A stretch of 64,000 nt of DNA from Aculops lycopersici (lineage: Eukaryota > Arthropoda > Arachnida > Trombidiformes > Eriophyidae): positions 10,037,118-10,101,117 of the forward strand of contig WNKI01000001.1 of NCBI GenBank assembly GCA_015350385.1, given 5' to 3'. Positions 56,404-64,000 of this stretch are shown here, piece after piece. The notes beneath the pieces are model-generated. The model was not told the origin of the DNA. It saw nothing but the letters and a program-made list of their open reading frames with translations, and did not search any database. Within the stretch, counting starts at the first letter, position 1. The number at the start of each line of letters is the position of its first letter. Made by a program: the position numbers and the translations under genes.

Positions 56404-57735
56404 ATGGTAGCAGGGGAAGGTTGCGAAAGCAACCCACGTGCTTCCGGTAGTACCCCTAACCAAACTCCTCCATCAACTAGTAAGAAGAATAAAGCAAGAT
56501 TACAACTCAACTTCAAGACAACACCTAAAATTAAATCCCGACCTTTTGGGCCCTTCACGCCACCCAAAATTATGTCCCAAGACGACTCCTTTAGCGTGCT
56601 AGCCGAGGCTATAAAGAAACTAGCAGAGTCATCATCTAACCAAGCAGCCGCTACCCTAGTTAATATCAACACACCTAAGTTTGCAGGTTCCGTAGGTGAA
56701 GACCTAGGACAATTCCTGCACCGATTCGAGAAGGCGACCGTTAGCCTGACTGAGAGCCTGAGATGCTCAATATTGATAAAATCCCTCATCGACGACGCTG
56801 CTGTCTGGGCAAGGAATAGTGAAGAATTAGCGGAAGCCGGCAACGACTGGCCTGCTTTAATTCGATTACTCAAGTCCAGATTCGATAACCCAGAGGCTAA
56901 TTTGGTCAAGTTGGAGAAATTGAGTAAAACTAAGTTCAATCCAGCGACAAAAACGCTACTAGCTTACGTAGAGAACTTCGTCGAACTCTACAAATCAGTG
57001 TATCCCCATACACAAGTTTCTAGCTTACTGGAACACCTGAGTCTTAAGCTCCCACCAGACGTTAAGTATCAACTGAGAATTCTAGACCCCTACTGGCTCA
57101 ATTATACTTCTCTAAACGAACTCTATGCATTAATTAAGAGAGCCGAAGGCAATCTCAGCCTCCAACAAGCTCAACAAACTAGCCAAAATGACTCCATGAA
57201 AGAGATCATTGATGCTCTAAAAACTCTCGTCGATTCCAAATCGAAAGCTAGTAAAACAGAGACCTTGGCGCTAGCTGCAGTCTCCACCGACTATTCTCGT
57301 CCCAACCCCTCTACACAGGGTAATAACTATCCCAGACTACCATATAATACAAATAATCATCGTGCAAACTACAACCAATATTCCTACCGCAATCAAGAAC
57401 AATCTAATTACAACAAGCGCCCTTATCAAAGTGACAACCGTAACTCTTACAACTATCCAAAGAAACCATACTATCAGCAACAGTCTCAACTGCGTCAGCA
57501 AGATCCAAATCGCCGACTCGATCAGCAAAGTCGTGGACAAGCCCCGAGAATGTTGCCCGAAACCAATCCTCAAACCAGTGAGCTTCAGCTAGCTTATGAT
57601 AACTTGCATGGTCGTCCTCCCTATCCTTGCTCTATTTGCAAAGGCAACAGTTACCATTGGATGAAACACTGTCCCCTGAACCTAGCAAAAGCCAACGGGT
57701 CGACGGACCAGGCGAATCCGCCGGCCTCCAAGTAA
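56404..57735 (+). CDS. gag: Gag polyprotein of the Ty3/Gypsy element
   Basis: 443 residues forming the particle shell. A basic, Pro-rich leader comes first, then the retrotransposon gag/capsid homology (about residues 70-250: TPKFAGSVGEDLGQFLHRFE, SLIDDAAVWARN, WPALIRLLKSRFDNPE, LLAYVENFVELYKSV). A Gln/Asn/Tyr-rich nucleic-acid-binding tail follows, and finally a zinc knuckle CSICKGNSYHWMKHC. The knuckle spacing is C-x2-C-x5-H-x4-C, one residue longer than the standard x4 before His. The ATG at 56404 is the first after the expected RNA start but lies inside the primer-binding site; Met57 (56572) is an alternative start. The 3' end overlaps pol in the -1 frame. Confidence 0.9.
   Translation: MVAGEGCESNPRASGSTPNQTPPSTSKKNKARLQLNFKTTPKIKSRPFGPFTPPKIMSQDDSFSVLAEAIKKLAESSSNQAAATLVNINTPKFAGSVGEDLGQFLHRFEKATVSLTESLRCSILIKSLIDDAAVWARNSEELAEAGNDWPALIRLLKSRFDNPEANLVKLEKLSKTKFNPATKTLLAYVENFVELYKSVYPHTQVSSLLEHLSLKLPPDVKYQLRILDPYWLNYTSLNELYALIKRAEGNLSLQQAQQTSQNDSMKEIIDALKTLVDSKSKASKTETLALAAVSTDYSRPNPSTQGNNYPRLPYNTNNHRANYNQYSYRNQEQSNYNKRPYQSDNRNSYNYPKKPYYQQQSQLRQQDPNRRLDQQSRGQAPRMLPETNPQTSELQLAYDNLHGRPPYPCSICKGNSYHWMKHCPLNLAKANGSTDQANPPASK
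56405..56420 (+). other. Putative primer-binding site
   Basis: TGGTAGCAGGGGAAGG begins with the TGG complementary to tRNA-CCA and lies two bases after the LTR end. I could not match it to a particular tRNA. It overlaps the first codons of the gag frame. Confidence 0.55.
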
Positions 57736-60700
57736 TCATCGCCACTCTAGATAGTCATCCCTCGCTAATAACTACAGTTCTCACTGCTAACGAGACTTGC
57801 TTGACCGCCATCATCGACAGTGGAGCAACTGCATCATTTGTCACAGCTAACTTATTGTCCACTTGGACTAGCGGCATCCATTTAGAGCCAGTATTAATAA
57901 CGGCAAAGGCAGCTAATCAAGCCGACATAATCATTAAGCATAGCGTCAAATTACCTATCACCATTGTAGGTCAATCATCTCCCGTCACCGTCAAGTTTCT
58001 AGTGATCACAACTCATGACAAAATCCTTGGCCACAGCATGCTACTTGGACTCGATAGCATGAAGCTACTCGGCATCAGCCTACACCCAAAGCCCTCAGGT
58101 TACACAGCCTATGCAAACGAAATCCAAATCGGAAGCGAAAGCCAATCTAATCAGCTAGTCCTAGGTATACTTACGCAAGAAGAAAAGTTAACTCACCTAT
58201 TATCCGAGTATAACGACATATTCGAGGAGACCATCACTAGCATGATGCGAGTCCCACCAATGGAAATCCATCTCACTTCTGATCAAATGATCAAAGCAAA
58301 GCTACGGTCCTACTGCCCGGAGGACATTATTGAGATTGGAACTCAACTCAAACGTTTGGAAGAGAATCATATCATCGAACCATCAGTCTCCCACCTGTCT
58401 TCCTCTTGTCACCTGGTGCCAAAGAAAACAGGGCAGAAGCGTTTGGTCATAAACTTTATCCCTCTCAACGCTATAGCTATTCAAGATCATTACCCGTTAC
58501 CTAGGATATCCAACCTATTCGAAACTTTACGTAACGCCAACTACTTCACCGCTCTCGATTGCACGGAAGGTTTCTTTCAAGTTCCCATCAAGCCTGAAGA
58601 CAAGCATAAGACAGCTTTTGTCACTCCGCAAGGACTCTACCAGTTTACTCGTTGTCCCTTCGGCTTTACAAACTCTCCGGCAGTGTATCAAAGGGCAATG
58701 AATAATATCTTCCAAGATGGACTTTACACAAAGGTGGTCATTTATATCGATGACATTCTAGTCTTCGGCAAAACAATAGAAGAGCTAATGGACAACACTA
58801 GGTGGGTCTTTGATAAATGTAGAGAGTATACCGTGAAGCTAAAGAAAAGCAAATGCGAATTCATGAAGCAAGAGATCACCTTTCTCGGCTTTAAAATAAC
58901 ACCTAATCATGTGGAGCCTGTTAAAAACAAATTCGAAGAGTCAGCATTCAACTCCATACCTACAACACGCAAAGACATTGAGCGCTTACTAGGAAAACTG
59001 AACTTCTATTCCAAATTTATCCCCGACTATGCTGAGGTAACGAAGCCAATTAGAAACTTAGCTCGCAATGGCACCGACTTTGACTGGACGCCGCGTGAGC
59101 AATCTGTTCTACTGACCATCAGCTATTACCTCAACGAAGCTACTCCCTTATTGATTCCAGACTCAACAAGCCTAAAGCTAGCTGACATCCGAGTGCTAAC
59201 TCATTCTGTCGGAGTTATAATTAGTGACGAACGAGGGGAGGTCATTAATCGCGCTAGTCTTACCTTGTCAACGAGTGCTTTCAACTATACAGTCGCCGAG
59301 AAAGCTTTATTAGCCATACAACTAGCTTATGATAAGTTTAGCTCGTTCATGAGAGGTAAAGTTATATTCAGAGGTCCGTTACACCGCCTCATCAAAGCAC
59401 TTGCCCTTATTGATAAACCTGAAAGGATCGAGCGCATATTACTGTTGATTCCCCCGAATGCTAATTACGAGCTGCAAGCAACTAAAGAAGAGCCAACTCC
59501 TGAAAACTTATTGTATGCCGAGGATGCTCCAGACGAAATATTCTATACCGACGGCGCATGCATTGGTAACGGTACTAAAGACTGCATCGCATCGTGGGCG
59601 GTATTAACCCTAAGTGACAAGGAACTCAGCGCCTCAGGCCTAGTGACGGATCATACTCCAACAAACAACGTAGCAGAATTGACCGCCGTTATGCAAGCTC
59701 TAGTGATAGCTAACGCGAACAACTTCAAGAGGATAGTAATTGTCACTGACAGCAAATATGCGAAGAATACACTCACAAGTATCCCCAAGTACCAGGCTAA
59801 CAGCTGGAAAACTAGCAAAGGGAAGCGTCTACCTAATGAGCAACTTATTAGGCAAATAGCTCCGCTTTTGGAAGGTATATCCATCGACTGCAGATTCGTA
59901 AAGGGCCACGCTGATGACCCTAACAACATAAAGGTTGACCAGATGGCTAAAGCTAGACTGCCCGTCCCCAACGAAGTTACTGTAGCGACTATTGATACGC
60001 TCACCTGGAATCAGGAACCTGATATAGCGCAACTGATTGAGAATTTAGAGCACTCACCTAAAGACAATTTCATCATCAGGAATAGTAACCTCTATTACAT
60101 TGACCCAGCATTACCTGAGCATTCGCGCCACAGATTGGTAGTCCCAAAATCACAGAGAAAGGAACTGCTCCGATTAGCTCACGACGATCCCATCAACGGA
60201 TCTCACCTCGGAGTCAAGAATACACGCAACAAGCTACTAGAGTACTATTGGCCAGGTCTAACAAAAGACGTTGAGTATCATATCATTAATTGCGAAACAT
60301 GCCAACGCAACAAGCGCTCTTACAAGCCCAAGATGGGTCTCATGCAATACATTCCTGTCTCCAAGGTATTCGAACGCGTACATTTGGATATTGTTGGGCC
60401 AATCTCATCCACTCCGCGAGGTAACCAGTACATCATCACCTGTGTTGATGCCTTGTCGAGATACGCATTTGCGACTGCTGAACAAGAAGTCCACGCTTCT
60501 CATATTATCGAGTTTATCCTCAACGAGATCGTATATAAACATGGACTACCCGGGAAGATAACCACTGACAATGGCACCCAGTTCGTGTCAAGAAAATTTA
60601 CCGACTTCACCTTTAGATTCAACATTCAGCACTCTCGTACCTGCGATTATCATCCTGCAGCGAATGGAAGAGACGAACGATTTAACGGGACGTTATCTAA

Positions 60701-61334
60701 TTGGCTACGCAACTATGTTAACACCGATGAGTTAGACTGGGACCTGCTTCTCCCGTTAGGTTTGCTAGCATACAACTCTACGTTGCACACCTCAATAGGC
60801 GCTTCGCCCTATTCCGTATTATATGGGGCAAAGCCCAGACTATCTATTCCAACCATAAATGACCCCAACATCCAGCCACAACATCGACTCATGCGAAGAT
60901 TAGCAGCTAAAAACACCTTTGATGCTCAAGTAAGGCAAAAGCATTACCATGACCTAATGAGACGACCAGTAGAAATCAAAGTCAGCGACTACATTTACGT
61001 GTACAATCACGGCGGAGACCGACACCTATCAACCAAGTTGAAGCCACTATGGACTGGACCTCATATGGTCACTAAAATCAAGTACGAAGACGATCGACCG
61101 ATAGCCCTCGAAGTGATCGATATAGCAAGACTGCAAGTCAAAAGAATATCATTTAACGACATAAAAGAAGCGTATTTAGATGAAGATACTTATGAGCAAG
61201 ATTCATTACCCGGTAACCTATTAGTTAAATACATTATTACGTTCGACAACAAAGAATTGGATGAGATAGAGAGCAGCGCGCCTATTGTTCCGTCAACCTA
61301 CGATCCAATTGCAGAACTTCTCGGAACAGACTAA
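57603..61334 (+). CDS. pol: Pol polyprotein with two RNase H domains
   Basis: Open in the -1 frame relative to gag, from just after a TAA at 57600-57602; residue numbers here count from 57627. Aspartic protease: AIIDSGATASFV (DSGA 64-67) and ILGHSMLLG. Reverse transcriptase: LPRISNLFE, TALDCTEGFFQVP, YIDD (373-376), FLGFKIT. A first RNase H-like region (about 515-620) keeps the fold signature NYTVAEKALLAIQLAYDKF, but the usual Y-T-D-H is F-R-G-P. A second, complete RNase H (about 637-780) has TDG Asp642, Glu684, TDS Asp708, His761 and Asp771. Integrase: HHCC (His852, His860, Cys889, Cys892), D921, D981, E1017 with the D-x35-E spacing, and a GPY/F-like KLKPLWTGPHMV. No chromodomain is seen. 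The frame is intact to its TAA. Confidence 0.93.
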   Translation, partial: LAWSSSLSLLYLQRQQLPLDETLSPEPSKSQRVDGPGESAGLQVIIATLDSHPSLITTVLTANETCLTAIIDSGATASFVTANLLSTWTSGIHLEPVLITAKAANQADIIIKHSVKLPITIVGQSSPVTVKFLVITTHDKILGHSMLLGLDSMKLLGISLHPKPSGYTAYANEIQIGSESQSNQLVLGILTQEEKLTHLLSEYNDIFEETITSMMRVPPMEIHLTSDQMIKAKLRSYCPEDIIEIGTQLKRLEENHIIEPSVSHLSSSCHLVPKKTGQKRLVINFIPLNAIAIQDHYPLPRISNLFETLRNANYFTALDCTEGFFQVPIKPEDKHKTAFVTPQGLYQFTRCPFGFTNSPAVYQRAMNNIFQDGLYTKVVIYIDDILVFGKTIEELMDNTRWVFDKCREYTVKLKKSKCEFMKQEITFLGFKITPNHVEPVKNKFEESAFNSIPTTRKDIERLLGKLNFYSKFIPDYAEVTKPIRNLARNGTDFDWTPREQSVLLTISYYLNEATPLLIPDSTSLKLADIRVLTHSVGVIISDERGEVINRASLTLSTSAFNYTVAEKALLAIQLAYDKFSSFMRGKVIFRGPLHRLIKALALIDKPERIERILLLIPPNANYELQATKEEPTPENLLYAEDAPDEIFYTDGACIGNGTKDCIASWAVLTLSDKELSASGLVTDHTPTNNVAELTAVMQALVIANANNFKRIVIVTDSKYAKNTLTSIPKYQANSWKTSKGKRLPNEQLIRQIAPLLEGISIDCRFVKGHADDPNNIKVDQMAKARLPVPNEVTVATIDTLTWNQEPDIAQLIENLEHSPKDNFIIRNSNLYYIDPALPEHSRHRLVVPKSQRKELLRLAHDDPINGSHLGVKNTRNKLLEYYWPGLTKDVEYHIINCETCQRNKRSYKPKMGLMQYIPVSKVFERVHLDIVGPISSTPRGNQYIITCVDALSRYAFATAEQEVHASHIIEFILNEIVYKHGLPGKITTDNGTQFVSRKFTDFTFRFNIQHSRTCDYHPAANGRDERFNGTLSNWLRNYVNTDELDWDLLLPLGLLAYNSTLHTSIGASPYSVLYGAKPRLSIPTINDPNIQPQHRLMRRLAAKNTFDAQVRQKHYHDLMRRPVEIKVSDYIYVYNHGGDRHLSTKLKPLWTGPHMVTKIKYEDDRPIALEVIDIARLQVKRISFNDIKEAYLDEDTYEQDSLPGNLLVKYIITFDNKELDEIESSAPIVPSTYDPIAELLGTD

Positions 61335-63134
61335 AGGTAAACACATCATCTACTAACTATACGCAGACTTGACCCAAAACTTGTAGCTTGACGACCTCGC
61401 CAGCTGCCTCTATCACTCTGATAAGCCTTCGAGCAACCCCAAGTCCACGATATGCGGCGGACAAGTCCACGTACTATCCGTTGGATTCTATCACTCCTGC
61501 CTTCGAGCAAAATCAAATCGACTCGGCGGACCCAGTGTCCCGTTCGTCGGAATCCGTTCCGTTATATCATATAAATTACATAATAATTAGTGATGCGGCA
61601 GACCCAGTGCTCCCTTCACAGGCAGACGTGCCATTAAAAAATATAAATAATTTAGGCTCGGCGGACCCAGTGCCCCAGTCTCTTATACAATACAATACTT
61701 GGACCCTCGCGCCGGTCTGGCGGAGACGTGGTAGCAACACTTGCTCATCATTATGCACTAATAGACGATTATCGTGAGAATAACTGCAATTCTCATGGTT
61801 GTTGGTGGCCTTGGTGTCAAAAAGATCCATCTTGGACAAAGCAGTCATCTCCCACTTATATCCGACCTAATACAACGGTTAGTGCTACAGATGCCCTTGA
61901 AATAACGTAGATCACAGTGTATGGAAATCACATGCCACTATCACAAAAGAGCAATATCACGTGGCTCCCTCCAACGGGCAACGAGAATTCTCGATAGCGA
62001 ATGGTGCTTACCACTATGATACACTTCTCTGCAACTTTTTTTGGGTATCGCTGCAGTAACTACCGTGCACTATGACATAACAGCTACCAACTAGGCTAAC
62101 TGCAGCTTAAATTTGAAATTGCGCGCCAGGCGCACACAGCGCAGAACCGGATGTCCACACACGCGCGTCATCCACGCCGCTGCACGCTACACGCTGCACG
62201 CACCGCACGCGCCTGTTGCACGCGCCAAAATTCGTATTCACCGCACTTGTTGACTACGCGCCAAAATTATCTCTCTCAGTATTATCTAATTGCTCAATTT
62301 ATTCAAACAACATCAATTATCACTATAATATCACCCAATATTAGTATTCTACTCATCAAGACGAACATTTAGACATAAGGAGGTCGTGCAATAACCTAGT
62401 GTGCACCCACACTGTTGCCGACCCTCCGCGTGATAATTTTCTGCAATCTACCATCTAGTTACCACCGATATTATTTATTCCATATATCATATTATCTATC
62501 TATTCACTAACTAAAAGATTCTCCTCAAGAATAGCTTCAATTTGATCTATTATACATAGCATAACTCTCGCAATTCAAGAAGATAAAAAATATTTTCGAC
62601 CTCAAGATATCCAAATTTTGCAATCCTGACACCGACCCAAAGGTAGTCATTACTCCAAAACTATATCGAATTAGACATCATATTAGCACTTAAACTACTC
62701 GTTACTATTAGAGCTTTCTTTTGATACCCTATTCACTACTTAATCTGCGATATTAACGAAGATAGCATATACATTTCCGTTTCCAAAAATTAGGGCGCCA
62801 GACCCCAAATTATCACCTAATTACATACCTATTGACCAAACTACATATTATTAGCTTTTCATTCAGCATTTAATCCAATCAGCAAGCCATAACCTTTCTT
62901 TTGATACCTTATTCAGCACCTAATTCACGATATTAGAGAAATCAGAACGAAAAACGAAATAGTGATATCCAAAATCTACCCTGAGACAGCGTGACGTTCC
63001 ACCTAAAGATATACTCAGCTCCATTATTACGGCTTATTATCCATCCATTGAGCACTTAAAAGCTTCATCTAGGCCTATTGTCTCCTAATAACACCACTTT
63101 AGCAGTTAACTAACCTCCACAGCAAAAAATAACC
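61335..63134 (+). other. Post-pol region without a clear gene
   Basis: No 3' LTR matching 55991-56402 is visible here. At 61525-61672 the word GGC(G/A)GACCCAGTG occurs three times, 72 and 63 bp apart, encoding SADPV/AADPV in one frame; that frame (61388-61777) has no ATG start. Around 62140-62260 lies a CACGC-rich stretch. From about 62400 the DNA turns AT-rich and contains imperfect ~180-bp repeats, listed separately. This may be a long non-coding 3' part of the element or the 5' part of a second one. Confidence 0.45.
62590..63130 (+). repeat. Imperfect ~180-bp tandem units
   Basis: CTTTCTTTTGATACC recurs at 62715-62729 and 62894-62908, exactly 179 bp apart. It is followed each time by TATTCA(C/G)(C/T)A-type sequence, then CTAAT or TTAAT and CGATATTA. 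Flanking phrases (CATATTA(G)..., GCA(C/T)TTAA, GATATCCAAA) recur with about the same period, and a weaker third unit reaches 63120. Confidence 0.55.
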
Positions 63135-64000
63135 ATGTCTCACCTTGGAATTCCTGACACCGCCAATCTCTGTTATTTCAACTGCCACCGTGAATCAACT
63201 CGCTATTACCTCTGCGTTGACTGTAAACTCGGATATCATCAAGAATGCCATCCTAATCACAAACCAGAGCTCAAACTACCGTTTAGATGTAACACCTGCG
63301 TCAATCGAAGGATGAGAGGACAACAAGAACCTGTCGTTACTGACCCAACTCCGACAGGACCGGTAACACGTGCTGCCAGCATCTTCAATCTATCCCGAGT
63401 CCAAGCCCTAGCATTGAGCACAATCACTTTCCGTCGGAACATTGAAGATCTCGACACTTCGCTAAACCCATGGGATCTCTCTACTGACAGCAACCAAGAT
63501 GAGAATTCCCATCCTAGAGACCCGCCACCTTTCGTTCCGCCTAGCACCCAGGAATTCGAAAACCTCGGCATGCCCAAGGAATCGGTTCCTTCTCTAGCAA
63601 TAGAAGCAGCGCCCAAACAAGCAAATCCTCCTGCCGAACCAGGAGCACAAGCCGAGATGGAAGTCGAATTGATGCCAGCATCCTTGCCAACACCTGAGCC
63701 GACACCAGAGACGACGCCCGACCCAATATCAGAGTCACAACAGGATGTAGTCCAACAGTCAGAAAAGGATCCCGAGACAGAGAAGCAGTCAGAGTCCCAG
63801 TTAGACGCAACTCAAGCTTTAAATCAAGTAGTAACACAAGCTTCACAGCCACCAGAGGGTCAAGCTGAGCCACAAGTCGAGCCGTCCACTGATACAGAAC
63901 TACCTCAAGAACGAGCTGAGCAACTAAGGCCAGAGTTACCCGCCGAATCCGAGCCGCAAGCCCAACCAGATGAGCCTCCTGCCGAACAACCAGCTTTATC
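63135..64000 (+). CDS. N-terminal part of a PHD-like zinc-finger protein (runs off the window)
   Basis: Open from ATG at 63135 (context AACCATG) through the last base, 288 full codons. The first 55 residues form a C4HC3 array: Cys13-x3-Cys17, Cys27-x2-Cys30, His35-x2-Cys38, Cys52-x2-Cys55. This is PHD-finger spacing except for x3 in the first pair. The remainder is rich in Pro, Glu and Gln (PTPEPTPETTPDP) and looks disordered. PHD-like fingers occur in chromatin proteins and also in ORF1 of CR1-like non-LTR retrotransposons; the second is attractive because of the transposon context. It could also be a third frame of the Ty3/Gypsy element. Function is not established. Confidence 0.65.
   Translation, partial: MSHLGIPDTANLCYFNCHRESTRYYLCVDCKLGYHQECHPNHKPELKLPFRCNTCVNRRMRGQQEPVVTDPTPTGPVTRAASIFNLSRVQALALSTITFRRNIEDLDTSLNPWDLSTDSNQDENSHPRDPPPFVPPSTQEFENLGMPKESVPSLAIEAAPKQANPPAEPGAQAEMEVELMPASLPTPEPTPETTPDPISESQQDVVQQSEKDPETEKQSESQLDATQALNQVVTQASQPPEGQAEPQVEPSTDTELPQERAEQLRPELPAESEPQAQPDEPPAEQPAL

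Larger units (their letters stand above)
55991..61334 (+). mobile_element. Ty3/Gypsy LTR retrotransposon (5' LTR, PBS, gag, pol)
   Basis: Element order is LTR, primer-binding site, gag, and pol with protease, reverse transcriptase, RNase H and integrase, the Ty3/Gypsy order. Both coding frames are intact, which suggests a recent insertion. I could not find a second copy of the LTR up to the window end, so the element either extends beyond 64000 (perhaps including the frame at 63135) or has lost its 3' end. The coordinate given as its end is the pol stop codon only. Confidence 0.92.

Noticed and set aside
62066..62072. ATAACA as a possible 3' LTR end
   Set aside because: The preceding sequence has no similarity to the 5' LTR end, so the match is only six bases by chance.

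Overview
The window comes from an animal nuclear genome, most likely an arthropod. Evidence for this is GT-AG introns in wake, tna and RpS25, AATAAA polyadenylation signals, a wide-awake (ANKFN1) orthologue, a tonalli/Zmiz orthologue with very long Gln-rich tracts, and a Ty3/Gypsy retrotransposon. Coding genes are intron-poor: PI4KA, SGT, the ABCG transporter and the MIC19-HYOU1 gene are each read here as one long uninterrupted frame. Non-coding DNA is full of 4-6 bp microsatellites. A mite or other chelicerate is possible, but the species cannot be fixed from this sequence.

Layout. 1-8956: long non-coding, microsatellite-rich flank. 8957-17508 (+): tonalli/Zmiz-type SP-RING protein in two exons, 10950 joined in phase to 14328. 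18874-22140 (-): ABCG half transporter, convergent to tonalli. 24648-29786 (+): phosphatidylinositol 4-kinase III alpha. 30109-31401 (-): SGT co-chaperone. 32443-32958 (-): ribosomal protein eS25 (RpS25), two exons. 33443 to about 48617 (-): wide awake, reconstructed as seven exons whose splice phases all agree. 53144-55864 (-): one frame encoding a MIC19/CHCHD3-like protein fused to the ER chaperone HYOU1. 55991 onward (+): Ty3/Gypsy retrotransposon with a 5' LTR, primer-binding site, gag and pol. 63135 to the window end (+): start of a protein with a PHD-like zinc finger.

Most unusual points. (1) The MIC19-HYOU1 frame joins an N-myristoylation-type MICOS subunit directly to HYOU1 with its signal peptide intact; one sense codon replaces the stop one would expect. 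(2) A roughly 1.45 kb sequence is present twice in opposite orientation (about 12660-14092 and 22270-23735), flanking the tonalli SP-RING exon and the ABCG gene; one arm lies in the tonalli intron and the other runs to about 130 bp before the ABCG start codon. (3) The retrotransposon pol has a degenerate RNase H followed by a second, catalytically complete RNase H, the arrangement known from vertebrate retroviruses and plant Tat elements. (4) A cluster of the 9-mer CCCGCAAGC in both orientations, including a perfect 14-bp inverted repeat, lies upstream of PI4KA.

The genes are unrelated housekeeping and regulatory genes and do not form a pathway or operon. Long stretches (1-9 kb, the wake introns, 48.6-53.1 kb) hold no gene I can support.
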